A DNA stretch of 64,000 bases from Inquilinus limosus DSM 16000 (GTDB lineage Bacteria > Pseudomonadota > Alphaproteobacteria > DSM-16000 > Inquilinaceae). The notes under the pieces were generated by a model. That model ran no database searches, was not told the DNA's origin, and saw nothing but the letters and a program-made list of their open reading frames with translations. The stretch's first letter is position 1. Every line of letters begins with the position of its first letter. Position numbers and translations under genes: made by a program. The stretch spans positions 62,001-126,000 of the forward strand of contig NZ_AUHM01000013.1 in assembly GCF_000423185.1 (NCBI RefSeq). The letters are read 5' to 3'. Below are positions 36,701-50,637 of the stretch, in pieces.

Positions 36701-38032
36701 TCAGAGCATCATGCTGAGCGGCGCCTCGACGAGCGCCTTGAAGGCGGCCAGGTACTCGGCCCCGACCGCGCCGTCGACGGCGCGGTGGTCGACCGAGAGG
36801 GTGCAGCTCATCACCGTGGCGATGGCGAGGGCGCCGTCCTTGACCACCGCCCGCTGGGTGCCGGCACCGACCGCCAGGATGCAGGACTGGGGCGGGTTGA
36901 TGATCGCCGCGAAGTCCTTGACCCCGAACATGCCGAGATTGGAGATCGAGAAGGTGCCGCCCTGGTACTCCTCGGGCTTCAGCTTGCCCTCGCGGGCACG
37001 GGCGGCGAGATCCTTCATCTCGGCCGAGATCGTGCCCAGACCCTTGCGGTCGGCGTCCTTGATGATCGGGGTGATCAGGCCGCCCTCGGTCGCCACCGCC
37101 ACCGAGACGTCGACCCGCTCGTACTGGATCATCGCCTCGTCGGTCCAGGAGGCGTTGGCCGCCGGCACCTTGCGCAGCGCCAGCGCCGCCGCCTTGATGA
37201 TCAGGTCGTTGACCGACAGCTTGACGTCGCCGCGGTCGTTCAGCTCCTTGCGAAGCTTCAGCAGCGCGTCGAGCTCGATGTCGACCGTCAGGTAGAAATG
37301 CGGGACGGTCTGCTTCGACTCCAGGAGCCGGCGCGCCACCGTCTTGCGCATGTTGCTGTGCTTGACCTCGCTGTAGGGGATGCCGAAGGCGTCCGCCAGC
37401 TGCTTGGCGTTCGGGCCGGCGGCCGCCGGCTTCGCGGCCGGGGCGGCGGCAGGCGCCGGCGCGGCCTTCGCAGCCTCGGGCGCCGCGGCCGGCTTGGCCG
37501 CGGGAACGCCGCCGGCCAGCGCCGCGTCGATGTCGGCCTTGACGACGCGGCCATGCGGGCCGCTGCCCTTCAGCGCGGCCAGGTCGATGCCGGCCTGCTG
37601 CGCCATGCGGCGCGCCAGCGGGCTGGCGAAGACGCGGCTCTCGTCATGGCCGTTCGCCGCCGGCTTCGCGGCAGCCGGGGCGGGCTGCGGCGCCGGAGCC
37701 GGGGCTTCTGCCTTCGCTTCCGGCTTCGGCTCGGCCGGGGCCTCAGCCTTCGGCGCGGGCGCTCCGCCCTTCAGCGCGCCGGCGTCCTCGCCCTCCTCCA
37801 GCAGGATGGCGATGACCTCGTTGACCGGCACGTTCTCGGTGCCCTCGGGCACCAGGATCTTGCCGATGGTGCCTTCGTCGACCGCCTCGACCTCCATGGT
37901 CGCCTTGTCGGTCTCGATCTCGGCGATCACGTCGCCCGACTTGACCTTGTCGCCCTCCTTCTTGTGCCAGGTGGCGAGCGTGCCCTCGGTCATCGTGGGC
38001 GACAGCGCGGGCATCAGAATGTTGATCGTCAT
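36701..38032 (-). CDS. pdhC: pyruvate dehydrogenase E2, dihydrolipoamide acetyltransferase
   Basis: The 443-residue protein has one N-terminal lipoyl domain (lipoyl Lys in [17 protein letters not shown]), an Ala/Pro-rich linker (~90-130) and a peripheral subunit-binding domain ([20 protein letters not shown]). A second Ala/Pro linker precedes the catalytic domain, which ends [20 protein letters not shown] with the active-site His and Asp. It transfers acetyl groups to CoA. GGGAGGG precedes the ATG. The lipoyl-coding DNA is identical to that of pdhB over 108 bp. Confidence 0.97.
   Translation of the reverse strand: MTINILMPALSPTMTEGTLATWHKKEGDKVKSGDVIAEIETDKATMEVEAVDEGTIGKILVPEGTENVPVNEVIAILLEEGEDAGALKGGAPAPKAEAPAEPKPEAKAEAPAPAPQPAPAAAKPAANGHDESRVFASPLARRMAQQAGIDLAALKGSGPHGRVVKADIDAALAGGVPAAKPAAAPEAAKAAPAPAAAPAAKPAAAGPNAKQLADAFGIPYSEVKHSNMRKTVARRLLESKQTVPHFYLTVDIELDALLKLRKELNDRGDVKLSVNDLIIKAAALALRKVPAANASWTDEAMIQYERVDVSVAVATEGGLITPIIKDADRKGLGTISAEMKDLAARAREGKLKPEEYQGGTFSISNLGMFGVKDFAAIINPPQSCILAVGAGTQRAVVKDGALAIATVMSCTLSVDHRAVDGAVGAEYLAAFKALVEAPLSMML
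37835..37942. repeat. 108-bp exact repeat shared by pdhC and pdhB lipoyl domains (copy in pdhC)
   Basis: The sequence is identical, including all third codon positions, to 39266-39373 in pdhB, at an offset of 1431 bp. It encodes the core of the lipoyl domain around the lipoylated lysine. Sequence on both sides has diverged, so gene conversion is likely. Confidence 0.9.
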
Positions 38033-38059
38033 CGATCCCTCCCCTGTCCGGCGCCGGGC

Positions 38060-39463
<1,404 letters not shown>

Positions 39464-39521
39464 TGGGGAATTCTCCGGCAGCCGGCGGCGCCCGTCGCGG
39501 CGCCCGCCGGGTCGTGATGAC

Positions 39522-40547
39522 TCAGGCTTCGATCAGGACGTCGGTGTAGAGCTCCGACGGATCGGGCTCCGGGCTCTGCTGCGCGAATTCCGCCGCATCG
39601 TTGACGATGCCCCGGATCTCCTTGTCGATCGCCTTGAAGTCGTCCTCGCTGATGCCGCCGATCGCGTCGATCTTCTTGCGCACGAGGTCGATCGGGTCGT
39701 GCGTCTCGCGCATCTTCGCCACCTCCTCCTTGCTCCGGTACTTGGCCGGATCGGACATGGAGTGGCCGCGGTAGCGGTAGGTCATCATCTCGAGGATGGT
39801 CGGGCCGCCGCCGGAACGGGCGCGCTCCAGCGCCTCCTCGGCCGCGGCCTTGACCGACAGCACGTCCATGCCGTCGACCTGGACGCCGGGGATGCCGTAG
39901 GCCTGGCCGCGCAGATGCAGGTCGGCACTGGCCGAGGCGCGCTGCACCGAGGTGCCCATGCCGTATTTGTTGTTCTCGATCACATAGACGACCGGCAGCT
40001 TCCAGAGGGCCGCCATGTTGAAGCTCTCGTAGACCTGGCCCTGGTTGGTCGCGCCGTCGCCCATATAGGCCAGGGTGGCGCCGCCATCCTCCTTGTAGCG
40101 ATGGGCGAAGCCGAGGCCGGTGCCGAGCGACACCTGGGCGCCGACGATGCCGTGGCCGCCGAAGAACTTCTTCTCGCGGCTGAACATGTGCATCGAGCCG
40201 CCCTTGCCCTTGGAGTAGCCGCCGCGGCGCCCGGTCAGCTCCGCCATCACGCCGCGCGGGTCCATGCCGCAGGCCAGCATGTGGCCGTGGTCGCGATAGC
40301 CGGTGATCACGTCATCGGCCGGGATCTGCGCCGCCTGGACGCCGACCACCACGGCCTCCTGGCCGATATAGAGATGGCAGAAGCCGCCGATCAGCCCCAT
40401 GCCGTAGAGCTGGCCCGCCTTCTCCTCGAAGCGGCGGATCAAAAGCATATCCCTGTAGTACCGCAGCAACTCATCTTTGCCGGCGGCGGCGGGAGCCACG
40501 GCTCCCGACGTCTTCTCCTGCGCGGGACGACGTTTCGTGGCGGCCAA
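39522..40547 (-). CDS. pdhA: pyruvate dehydrogenase E1 alpha subunit
   Basis: The 341-residue protein has the E1-alpha pattern: [20 protein letters not shown] near the start and the thiamine diphosphate motif [17 protein letters not shown] followed by VIENN. The phosphorylation-loop-type segment [11 protein letters not shown] is also present. The start appears to be TTG at 40547, with GGGAGGATCCA just before it. It heads the pdhABC-lpdA-lipA series. The gap of 142 bp to ftsB holds the presumed operon promoter. Confidence 0.96.
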   Translation of the reverse strand: MAATKRRPAQEKTSGAVAPAAAGKDELLRYYRDMLLIRRFEEKAGQLYGMGLIGGFCHLYIGQEAVVVGVQAAQIPADDVITGYRDHGHMLACGMDPRGVMAELTGRRGGYSKGKGGSMHMFSREKKFFGGHGIVGAQVSLGTGLGFAHRYKEDGGATLAYMGDGATNQGQVYESFNMAALWKLPVVYVIENNKYGMGTSVQRASASADLHLRGQAYGIPGVQVDGMDVLSVKAAAEEALERARSGGGPTILEMMTYRYRGHSMSDPAKYRSKEEVAKMRETHDPIDLVRKKIDAIGGISEDDFKAIDKEIRGIVNDAAEFAQQSPEPDPSELYTDVLIEA

Positions 40548-40689
40548 TGGATCCTCCCTCAGACGGATGGCATCGGATTAGTAGGCGCGCATAGCAGTTT
40601 CGCCTGGCCCAGTGCTACCCCGCACGGCCGGAATTTGCAAGGCACAGGTCATGATATGTCCCAGGCCGGCGCCGAGCGCGCCGCAGCGG

Positions 40690-41025
40690 CTACTGGGCCT
40701 GAGCCGGAGCGGCTTTCGGGTAGAAGATGACGACTTCGTCCGGCCGGGCGACGTTCAGCATCGCCCGGGCCCGTTCGTCCAGCATGTCGAGATCGACCTG
40801 CTTCGGGTCGATCAGCGCGGCGCGCTTCTCCATCTCCACGCGCTGCGCGGTCAGCGCGTCCAGCGTCACCTTGGCCTGGTCGACCTCGCCCTGCAGGGCG
40901 TCGCGGGCGAAGATGCCGTGGTCGCCCTGGATCGCGTGGTAGGTGAAATAGGCGATCAGGCAGACGCCGACCACCGGCCCGATGACGGGCCGCAGTTTCC
41001 GCCGGAGATAGCGAAACATGCTCAT
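40690..41025 (-). CDS. ftsB: FtsB/DivIC-family septum formation initiator
   Basis: The 111-residue protein has a short basic cytoplasmic start (MSMFRYLRRKLR), one membrane helix (VIGPVVGVCLIAYFTYHAIQG), then a periplasmic coiled coil (LQGEVDQAKVTLDALTAQRVE). It ends with the family's LDERARAMLNVARPDEVVIF segment. Known role: part of the FtsQLB divisome complex. Its place between eno and pdhA is the usual alphaproteobacterial one. Confidence 0.92.
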   Translation of the reverse strand: MSMFRYLRRKLRPVIGPVVGVCLIAYFTYHAIQGDHGIFARDALQGEVDQAKVTLDALTAQRVEMEKRAALIDPKQVDLDMLDERARAMLNVARPDEVVIFYPKAAPAQAQ

Positions 41026-41069
41026 GCCCTCAGATCACCATAGGTCGGGGTCGGCGTCAATCGACGGTA

Positions 41070-42549
<1,480 letters not shown>

Positions 42550-43785
42550 ATGCGGCTTCTCTCTCACATGCTGTCGCGCTTCGTGCAGGCCGGGCGCCTG
42601 CGCGTCACCGACGCGGGCGGCGTGGTCCACGATTTCGCGGGCAAACAGCCCGGCCCCTTCGCCTCGGTCCGGCTGCACGACCCCGCCCTGCCGCGGAAGC
42701 TGTTCGCGGCCCCGGCGCTGGTGGCCGGCGAGGCCTATATGGACGGCACGCTGACGCTGGAGGACGGGACCACGCTGCGCGACCTGTTCGCGCTGTACGG
42801 CCATAACTTCCAGGCGCTGGACGGCTATCCGCTGCAGGCGTTCCTGAACTCGCTCGGCCGCCGGCTGCGCCGGCTGCAGCAGTACAACCCGATCGGCAAG
42901 GCGCAGGAGCACGTCGCCCATCACTACGACCTGTCGCGCGAGCTGTTCGAGCTCTTCCTCGACGAGGACATGCAGTATTCCTGCGCCTATTTCGGCGAGG
43001 GAGTGCGCACGCTCGAGCAGGCGCAGGAGGCCAAGAAGCGGCACATCGCCGCCAAGCTGATGCTCGACGGCGCCAGAAGCGTGCTCGACATCGGCAGCGG
43101 CTGGGGCGGCATGGCGATGACCCTGGCCGAGCTGGCGCCGGTCGAGGTCACCGGCGTGACCCTGTCAGTCGAGCAGCAGAAGCTGGCCCAGGAGCGCGCC
43201 GCCAAGCGCGGCCTGGGCAACCGGGTGAAGTTCGAGCTGCGCGACTACCGCCAGCTCGATCGGCGGTTCGACCGGATCGTGTCGGTCGGCATGTTCGAGC
43301 ATGTCGGCGCCGCCTATTACGACGAGTTCTTCGCCAAGGTACGCAACCTGCTGGCCGATGACGGGGTGATGCTGCTGCATTCGATCGGCCGCATGGCCCC
43401 TCCGGGCAACACCGGCGCTTGGCTGCGCAAATACATCTTCCCGGGCGGCTACGTGCCGGCGCTGTCGGAGGTGATGGCCGCGGTCGAGCGCCAGGGGCTG
43501 TGGGTGACCGACATCGAGATCCTGCGGGTCCACTACGCCGACACGCTGGCGGCCTGGAACGAGCGGTTCCAGGCGCAGCGGGAGCGCATCGCCAAGCTCT
43601 ACGACGAGCGCTTCTGCCGGATGTGGGAGTTCTACCTGCTGGGCTGCGAGAACGAGTTCCGGCTGGGAACCTGCATGGTGTTCCAGATGCAGCTGGCCCG
43701 GAAGCGCGACGCAGCACCTTTCACCCGCGACTACATCACCGACACCGAGCGCCGCTACGCCACCCTGGCCGCGGCGGCGGAGTAG
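42550..43785 (+). CDS. cfa: cyclopropane-fatty-acyl-phospholipid synthase
   Basis: The 411-residue SAM-dependent methyltransferase has an N-terminal lipid-binding domain. The core follows: NPIGKAQEHVAHHYDLSREL, the cofactor motif LDIGSGWGGMAMTLAEL near residue 178, DYRQLDRRFDRIVSVGMFEH, and a C-terminal region ending with CENEFRLGTCMVFQMQLARK. It methylenates unsaturated acyl chains of membrane phospholipids. The ATG at 42550 follows AAGGTG; the upstream extension to 42406 is not family-like. Confidence 0.94.
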   Translation: MRLLSHMLSRFVQAGRLRVTDAGGVVHDFAGKQPGPFASVRLHDPALPRKLFAAPALVAGEAYMDGTLTLEDGTTLRDLFALYGHNFQALDGYPLQAFLNSLGRRLRRLQQYNPIGKAQEHVAHHYDLSRELFELFLDEDMQYSCAYFGEGVRTLEQAQEAKKRHIAAKLMLDGARSVLDIGSGWGGMAMTLAELAPVEVTGVTLSVEQQKLAQERAAKRGLGNRVKFELRDYRQLDRRFDRIVSVGMFEHVGAAYYDEFFAKVRNLLADDGVMLLHSIGRMAPPGNTGAWLRKYIFPGGYVPALSEVMAAVERQGLWVTDIEILRVHYADTLAAWNERFQAQRERIAKLYDERFCRMWEFYLLGCENEFRLGTCMVFQMQLARKRDAAPFTRDYITDTERRYATLAAAAE

Positions 43786-43838
43786 CCAGGCCGGCCCGGG
43801 TCGTCGATGCGAACCCGGGCTCTGACTAGTCCTCTTCT

Positions 43839-43924
43839 GTCATGCCCGGGCTTGACCCGGGCATCCAGGAATGTCGATGCCGCTCTGGGTGGCCCTGGAT
43901 CGCCGGGTCAAGCCCGGCGATGAC
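43839..43924. repeat. long inverted-repeat element (CCGGGCTTGACCCGG family)
   Basis: The 86-bp element has two 29-bp arms of the form GTCATnnCCGGGCTTGACCC plus GGnnATCCA, at 43839-43867 and 43896-43924. Each arm is itself nearly palindromic, and the variable pairs are GC...GC in the left arm and CG...CG in the right. It lies in the gap between the cyclopropane synthase and kdsA stops, so it may also end both transcripts. Confidence 0.8.
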
Positions 43925-43961
43925 AATGGAGAAGACGGCCAGAGACGCAGGTTTTTGTCTC

Positions 43962-44804
43962 TCAGATCCGGACCGGATTGGCCTTGGCGACGCGGTCGAG
44001 CGCGACCAGGGTGGTCAGCAGCGTCTCGAGCTTGTGCAGCGGCACCATGTTGGGGCCGTCGCTCGGGGCGTGGTCCGGGTCCTGGTGGGTCTCGATGAAG
44101 ACGGCGGCGACGCCGATCGAGACCGCGGCCCGGGCCAGCACCGGCACGAATTCGCGCTGGCCGCCCGAGCTGGTGCCCTGCCCGCCCGGTTGCTGCACCG
44201 AATGGGTGGCGTCGAACACCACCGGATAGCCGGTCTGGGCCAGGATCGGCAGCGCGCGCATGTCGCTGACCAGCGTGTTGTAGCCGAAGCTGACGCCGCG
44301 CTCGGTTAACAGGATCTTGTCGTTGCCGGTCGCCGCGATCTTGGCGGCGACGTTCTTCATGTCCCAGGGCGCGAGGAACTGGCCCTTCTTGACGTTGATC
44401 GCCCGGCCGGTGGCGCCGGCGGCCAGCAGCAGGTCGGTCTGCCGGCACAGGAAGGCCGGGATCTGCAGGATGTCCACCGCCTCCGCCACCGGCGCGCATT
44501 GCGACGCGTCGTGGATGTCGGTCAGCACCGGGCAGCCGAACTTTTCCCGGATCTCGGCCATGATCGGCAGGCTCTTCTCCATCCCCAGGCCGCGGGCGGC
44601 CGAGGCGGAGGTGCGGTTGGCCTTGTCGAAGGAGGTCTTGTAGACGAGGCCGAGGCCGAGCTTGCGGGTGATCTCGACCAGCGCCTGGCTCATCTCCAGC
44701 GCGTGCTCGCGGCTCTCGAGCTGGCACGGGCCGGCGATCACCGTCAGCGGGCGGTCGTTGGCGAAGGTGAGATTGCCGACGGTGACGGCGCGGGCAGCGG
44801 TCAT
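43962..44804 (-). CDS. kdsA: 3-deoxy-8-phosphooctulonate (KDO-8-P) synthase
   Basis: The 280-residue DAHP-synthase-type barrel shows [62 protein letters not shown] and [12 protein letters not shown]. The Cys in AGPCQLE (about Cys27) is the metal ligand found in metal-dependent KDO-8-P synthases, where the E. coli enzyme has Asn. It makes the KDO precursor of lipopolysaccharide. The ATG at 44804 is preferred to the longer frame reaching into pyrG. It lies 11 bp after pyrG. Confidence 0.96.
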   Translation of the reverse strand: MTAARAVTVGNLTFANDRPLTVIAGPCQLESREHALEMSQALVEITRKLGLGLVYKTSFDKANRTSASAARGLGMEKSLPIMAEIREKFGCPVLTDIHDASQCAPVAEAVDILQIPAFLCRQTDLLLAAGATGRAINVKKGQFLAPWDMKNVAAKIAATGNDKILLTERGVSFGYNTLVSDMRALPILAQTGYPVVFDATHSVQQPGGQGTSSGGQREFVPVLARAAVSIGVAAVFIETHQDPDHAPSDGPNMVPLHKLETLLTTLVALDRVAKANPVRI

Positions 44805-44815
44805 GGTCCTGGTCC

Positions 44816-46450
<1,635 letters not shown>

Positions 46451-46476
46451 TTACCCTACCCCAGATTCGTTCACCC

Positions 46477-46520
46477 AAAAACAGCGAGGCGGCCCCACCT
46501 GGACAACGGGGGCCGCCTCG
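46477..46520 (-). terminator. intrinsic terminator after secG
   Basis: A perfect 12-bp stem (arms 46485-46496 and 46509-46520; CGAGGCGGCCCC paired with GGGGCCGCCTCG) with a 12-nt loop is followed, in the leftward direction, by a run of five T (46477-46481). It is a textbook Rho-independent terminator 22 bp after the secG stop. Confidence 0.88.
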
Positions 46521-46542
46521 TCGGCAATCCTGTGAGAACCGG

Positions 46543-46869
46543 TTATTCCGTCGTCGGGACCGACGGTGTCCCCGGAGTGGTGGTGGCGGGCGCGGTCGGA
46601 GCCGGCGCCGCCGGCACCTCGTTGACGATCGCGGAGCCGCCGCGATGAGCGCCGGCCAGGATCGCCAGCACGATGCTCGTCACCATGAAGGCTGCCGCCA
46701 GGCCGGCGGTGAGCCGGGTCAGCAGATTGGCCTGGCCGCGGATCGACACCAGGCCGCCGCCGCCCCCGCCGCCGATGCCCAGGCCGCCGCCCTCGCTGCG
46801 CTGGATCAGGATCACCCCGATCAGGGCCACGGCGATCAGAACGTGGATGACGAGCAAGACCTGCTGCAA
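46543..46869 (-). CDS. secG: preprotein translocase subunit SecG
   Basis: The 108-residue protein has two membrane helices (QVLLVIHVLIAVALIGVILI and RLTAGLAAAFMVTSIVLAIL) separated by a loop with QRSEGGGLGIGGGGGGGL. A low-complexity Ala/Pro/Thr tail ends TPSVPTTE. It is an accessory subunit of the SecYEG channel. The start seems to be TTG at 46869 (MQQVLLVIH). In relatives tpiA usually precedes secG; here the upstream gene is instead on the opposite strand. Confidence 0.93.
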   Translation of the reverse strand: MQQVLLVIHVLIAVALIGVILIQRSEGGGLGIGGGGGGGLVSIRGQANLLTRLTAGLAAAFMVTSIVLAILAGAHRGGSAIVNEVPAAPAPTAPATTTPGTPSVPTTE

Positions 46870-46884
46870 GGGACACCTGTCGAC

Positions 46885-46918
46885 AAACGAAAACGGCCGG
46901 CTGCGCCAGGCAGCCGGC
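46885..46918 (-). terminator. terminator-like hairpin in the secG leader
   Basis: A perfect 9-bp stem GCCGGCTGC / GCAGCCGGC with a GCCAG loop (46896-46918) is followed leftward by CGTTTTCGTTTG, only 16 bp before the secG start. No gene on this strand lies immediately upstream. It is therefore either a leader attenuator or the leftover terminator of a gene that once preceded secG. Confidence 0.6.
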
Positions 46919-47082
46919 GATGGCGCTTATGTAGCGAAGACCTGCCCCCAATACCAGCCCCGTCGCTCGGCCCGCGCGCGATTCCGCCGCGTCTTTTGTC
47001 GCGGCTATTGTCCGACATGGCATTGACGCCCGAAGCGCCACGGTCGATCCTAAACCGATTCATGCATCGGGAGGAGCAGATC
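46919..47082. other. divergent intergenic region secG / molybdenum hydroxylase
   Basis: No gene is visible. GGGAGGAG at about 47069-47076 is the ribosome binding site that fixes the GTG start of the hydroxylase gene at 47083. Confidence 0.4.
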
Positions 47083-49401
47083 GTGGCGACGAAGTTCGGC
47101 ATCGGCCAGCCTATGCGCCGCAGCGAGGATCCCCGCCTGCTGAAGGGCGGCGGCCGCTACACCGATGACGTCTCAGCCCAGGGCCAGGCGCAGGGCTATT
47201 TCCTGCGCTCTCCCTTCGCGCATGCGGAGATCCGCAGCATCGACACCGCCGCCGCCGCGGCGATGCCGGGCGTGATCGGCATCGTCACCGTCGCCGACCT
47301 CGACGCCGACGGCATCGGCGAGCTGAAATGCTACGCCCCGGTGAAGAACAGCGATGGCTCCGACCAGGTGCTGCCACCGCGGCCGATCCTGGCGCGTGGC
47401 CGCGTCCGCCATGTCGGCGAGCCGGTGGCGCTGGTCGTGGCCGAGACCATCGAGCAGGCCAAGGACGCCGCCGAGGCGATCGAGATCGACTACGAGTCGC
47501 TGCCGGCGGCGGTCGACCCCGCCGCGACGCTGAACGGCCCGGCGATCTGGGACCAAGCGCCGAACAACCTGTGCTTCGACTGGGAGTTCGGCCAGAAGGA
47601 CCAGGTCGAGTCCCTGTTCGCGCAGGCCGACCGGGTGATCAGGATCGACCTGGTCAACAACCGGGTCGTCGCCTCGCCGATGGAGGCGCGCTGCTGCAAC
47701 GCCGAGTGGAATGCGGCCGAGGAGCGCTTCGTCTTCTACGTCTCCTGCCAGGGCGTGCACATGCTGCGCGACATGCTGGCGAACGACATCTTCAAGCTGC
47801 CGCCGGAAAAGTTCCTGGTCCGCAGCACCGATGTCGGCGGCGGCTTCGGCATGAAGCTGTTCATGTATCCGGAATACCCGGCGACGCTGTACGCCGCGCG
47901 CAAGTTCGGCCGGCCGGTGAAGTGGACGTCGGAGCGGACCGAGGCCTTCATCAGCGACGACCACGGCCGCGACAACGTCACCACGGTCGAGCTGGCGGTC
48001 GACAAGGACGCCCGCTTCCTGGCGCTGCGCGTCGACATGATCGCCAATATGGGCGCCTACCTGTCCAATTTCGGGCCCTTCATCCCGACCATGGCCGGCG
48101 GCGCGCAGATGCTGAACGGCCTCTACACCCTGCAGGGCGTCTACGAGCGGGTGCGCGGCGTGTTCACCAACACGCAGCCGGTCGACGCCTATCGCGGCGC
48201 CGGGCGGCCGGAAGCCGCCTTCAACGTCGAGCGCATCGTCGACCACGCTTCCCGGGTGCTGGGCATCGATCCGGTCGAGCTGCGGCGGCGCAACTACATC
48301 CCGCCCTCGGCGATGCCCTACGAGACCGTCACCGGCGTGACCTATGACAGCGGCGAGTTCACCCGCAACCTCGAGGAGGCGGCCCAGATCGCCGATGTCG
48401 CCGGCTTCGAGGCGCGCCGGCGCGAGTCGGCTGCCAAGGGCAAGTACCGCGGGCTCGGCATCGCCACCTATGTCGAGGCCTGCGCCGGCGGCGAGGACGA
48501 GAACGCCGATGTGCGGGTCGGCCGCGACGGCAAGGTCACGGTCTATGTCGGCACCCAGACCAACGGCCAGGGCCACGAGACCGCCTACAAGCAGATCATC
48601 GCCGAGCATCTCGGCGTCGAGCCCGACCAGGTCACCATCGTCCAGGGCGACACCGACCTGGTGCGCACCGGCAACGGCACCGGCGGCTCGCGCTCCGTGC
48701 CCGTCGGCGGCGCCGCGATTCGCGACGGGTCGCTGAAGATCCAGGAGAAGGCGAAGCTGCGGGCCGCGGATCTGATGGAGACGGCGGCGGTCGACATCGC
48801 CTTCGCCGACGGCCGCTTCACCGTGGTCGGCACCGACCGGTCGATGACGCTGTCCGAGATCGCCGCCAAGGGCGAGGCGGAGATCGCCTTCGAGGAGCGC
48901 GGCAGCTTCACCCCGCCGTCGGCGACCTTCCCCAACGGCGCCCATATCATCGAGCTGGAGGTCGACGGCGACACCGGCGAGGTCGAGATTCTGCGCTACA
49001 CCGTGGTCGACGATTTCGGCCGGGTGCTGAACCCGCTGATGGTGGCCGGCCAGGTGCATGGCGGCATCGCCCAGGGCCTTGGCCAGGCGCTGCTGGAGCA
49101 TGCGGTGTTCGACCCCGAGAGCGGCCAGCTGCTGTCCGGCTCGTTCATGGACTACGCCATGCCGCGGGCGATCGACCTGCCCTTCGTCAATTTCAAGTAC
49201 AACGAGATCCCCTGCACGACGAACCCGCTCGGCGTGAAGGGCGCCGGCGAGGCCGGGGCGATCGGGGCGCCGCCGGCGATCATCAACGCCATCGTCGACG
49301 CGCTGTCGCCGCTGGGGGTCGAGCATGTCGACATGCCGGCGACGCCGCAGAAGCTGTGGCAGATCATCCACACCCGCCAGCAGCGCCAGGCGGCGGAGTA
49401 G
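47083..49401 (+). CDS. molybdenum hydroxylase large subunit (xanthine/CO dehydrogenase family)
   Basis: The 772-residue protein starts at GTG 47083, six bases after GGGAGGAG; the open frame upstream is not conserved. Landmarks are [74 protein letters not shown], and the catalytic base Glu in [20 protein letters not shown] (near 722). It has AYRGAGR rather than the AYRCSFR loop of true CO dehydrogenase, so CO oxidation is unlikely. The medium (FAD) and small (2Fe-2S) partner subunits are not encoded nearby. Substrate unknown. Confidence 0.92.
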   Translation: MATKFGIGQPMRRSEDPRLLKGGGRYTDDVSAQGQAQGYFLRSPFAHAEIRSIDTAAAAAMPGVIGIVTVADLDADGIGELKCYAPVKNSDGSDQVLPPRPILARGRVRHVGEPVALVVAETIEQAKDAAEAIEIDYESLPAAVDPAATLNGPAIWDQAPNNLCFDWEFGQKDQVESLFAQADRVIRIDLVNNRVVASPMEARCCNAEWNAAEERFVFYVSCQGVHMLRDMLANDIFKLPPEKFLVRSTDVGGGFGMKLFMYPEYPATLYAARKFGRPVKWTSERTEAFISDDHGRDNVTTVELAVDKDARFLALRVDMIANMGAYLSNFGPFIPTMAGGAQMLNGLYTLQGVYERVRGVFTNTQPVDAYRGAGRPEAAFNVERIVDHASRVLGIDPVELRRRNYIPPSAMPYETVTGVTYDSGEFTRNLEEAAQIADVAGFEARRRESAAKGKYRGLGIATYVEACAGGEDENADVRVGRDGKVTVYVGTQTNGQGHETAYKQIIAEHLGVEPDQVTIVQGDTDLVRTGNGTGGSRSVPVGGAAIRDGSLKIQEKAKLRAADLMETAAVDIAFADGRFTVVGTDRSMTLSEIAAKGEAEIAFEERGSFTPPSATFPNGAHIIELEVDGDTGEVEILRYTVVDDFGRVLNPLMVAGQVHGGIAQGLGQALLEHAVFDPESGQLLSGSFMDYAMPRAIDLPFVNFKYNEIPCTTNPLGVKGAGEAGAIGAPPAIINAIVDALSPLGVEHVDMPATPQKLWQIIHTRQQRQAAE

Positions 49402-49441
49402 GCCGGCACGCGTCGAGAGAGGCCGTTGCCGATTTCATAAC

Positions 49442-49526
49442 CGTCATGGCGAGGCGCGAAGAGCCGTGGCCATCCAGGAGGCCGGTGCCGCTGGATGGCC
49501 GCGCCCCTGCGGGGCTCGCCATGACG
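49442..49526. repeat. long-hairpin intergenic repeat, copy 1
   Basis: Perfect outer arms CGTCATGGCGAG (49442-49453) and CTCGCCATGACG (49515-49526) enclose perfect inner arms GGCCATCCAG (49468-49477) and CTGGATGGCC (49491-49500). It lies between the convergent hydroxylase and LysR genes. Three related copies follow within 7 kb. Confidence 0.88.
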
Positions 49527-49562
49527 ATGAGGAGCGTGAGCTTACGCTCCCATAGGCTCTTC

Positions 49563-50471
49563 TCAGCCGCGCCGCGTGCCTTCGAGCACTCGGCGCTGCT
49601 GCCGGAACAGGGCGGCCAGGGCCTCGGCCACGGCGCGGACGGCGGCGTCGCGGCGCAGGTCGCCGTGCAGCATCAGGTAGATCTCCTCGGCCAGCTCCGG
49701 CACCGGATCGCCGAGGCGCAGCAGCCAATCGTCGGCATCGCCCAGGAAGCAGGGCAGCAGCGCCACCCCGAGGCCGTCGACGGCCGCCCGGTGGCGCAGA
49801 TAGACCTCGCCCAGCCGGCAGCGCAGGGTGCCCTGGGCGGCGACGGCGTCGAACCAGGCGGATTGCGACGGCACCCGCTCCGGCTCCGGCAGGCCGATGA
49901 AGTCCAGCCCGGCCAGGCTGCCGTCGCCGGCCAGCCCGCGCTGCTCGGCATAGCCGCGCGAGACGTAGAGGGCGAAGCCGATGCGGCCGATCCGGCGCGC
50001 CGCCAGATCGCCCTCCTCCGGCACCCGGCGCATGCGCAGCGCGATGTCGGCCTCGCGCCAGGCGAGATTGGCCCGGGCGCGCGAATTGCCGATCGCGATC
50101 GCCTGTCCGCTTTCGGCCAGCAGCGTCTGCAGATGGTTGGTCAGGAACAACGAGACCGAGCTGGTGGCCGTCACCCGCACTGGTTCTTGCCGCGCCTCGC
50201 CGGCCTGGCGCAGTTCGCGGAGCAGGACGTCCGCCCCCTCCTCCATGCCGCCGGCGGCCTGCAGCAGTGCCTGTCCCCGCGCGGTCAGCTCGAGCCGGTT
50301 CGGCAACCGGTCGAACAGCCGGGCGCCGGCCAGATCCTCCAGCGACCTCAGGTGCCGGCCGACGGTCGGCTGGCTCAGCCCCAGGCGCCGCGCGGCCTCG
50401 GTCAGGCTGCCGGTGCGGGCGACGGCGAGAAAGATGCGGATGTCGTCCCAGTTCGGCTCGCCGGTGGTCAC
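49563..50471 (-). CDS. LysR-family transcriptional regulator
   Basis: The 302-residue protein has an N-terminal winged helix with FLAVARTGSLTEAARRLGLS and QPTVGRHLRSLEDLAGARLF. A LysR effector-binding domain follows (PVRVTATSSVSLFLTNHLQT, ADIALRMRRVPEEGDLAARR). The start appears to be GTG at 50471. It converges on the molybdenum hydroxylase gene and is upstream of the Nudix gene's 3' end on the same strand. No divergent target gene shows what it controls. Confidence 0.9.
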   Translation of the reverse strand: MTTGEPNWDDIRIFLAVARTGSLTEAARRLGLSQPTVGRHLRSLEDLAGARLFDRLPNRLELTARGQALLQAAGGMEEGADVLLRELRQAGEARQEPVRVTATSSVSLFLTNHLQTLLAESGQAIAIGNSRARANLAWREADIALRMRRVPEEGDLAARRIGRIGFALYVSRGYAEQRGLAGDGSLAGLDFIGLPEPERVPSQSAWFDAVAAQGTLRCRLGEVYLRHRAAVDGLGVALLPCFLGDADDWLLRLGDPVPELAEEIYLMLHGDLRRDAAVRAVAEALAALFRQQRRVLEGTRRG

Positions 50472-50514
50472 GCTCGGTACTTTGCTGAAGCCTTGCTCAG
50501 CCTGATCTTAAGAT

Positions 50515-50613
50515 CGTCATCGCGAGGAGCGAAGCGACCCCTTGAGTTTAGCAGGGGCGATCCAGGGGCCGGTGCCGCTGGATGGCCACGCCCCTTCGGG
50601 GCTCGCCATGACG
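50515..50613. repeat. long-hairpin intergenic repeat, copy 2 (variant)
   Basis: Left arm CGTCATCGCGAG and right arm CTCGCCATGACG differ at one pair (C/A mismatch). The inner part has ATCCAG / CTGGAT plus an additional CCCC-N12-GGGG hairpin, making this copy 99 bp. It lies between the LysR start and the Nudix stop. Confidence 0.8.
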
Positions 50614-50637
50614 AATCGGGATGGCGGCGCCCTGACC

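Noticed and set aside
46645-47082. Upstream extension of the molybdenum hydroxylase reading frame
   Set aside because: It overlaps secG antisense, is not family-like, and a strong GGGAGGAG stands right before the GTG at 47083.
47083-49401. Aerobic CO dehydrogenase CoxL
   Set aside because: The active-site loop reads AYRGAGR instead of AYRCSFR, and coxM/coxS are not adjacent.
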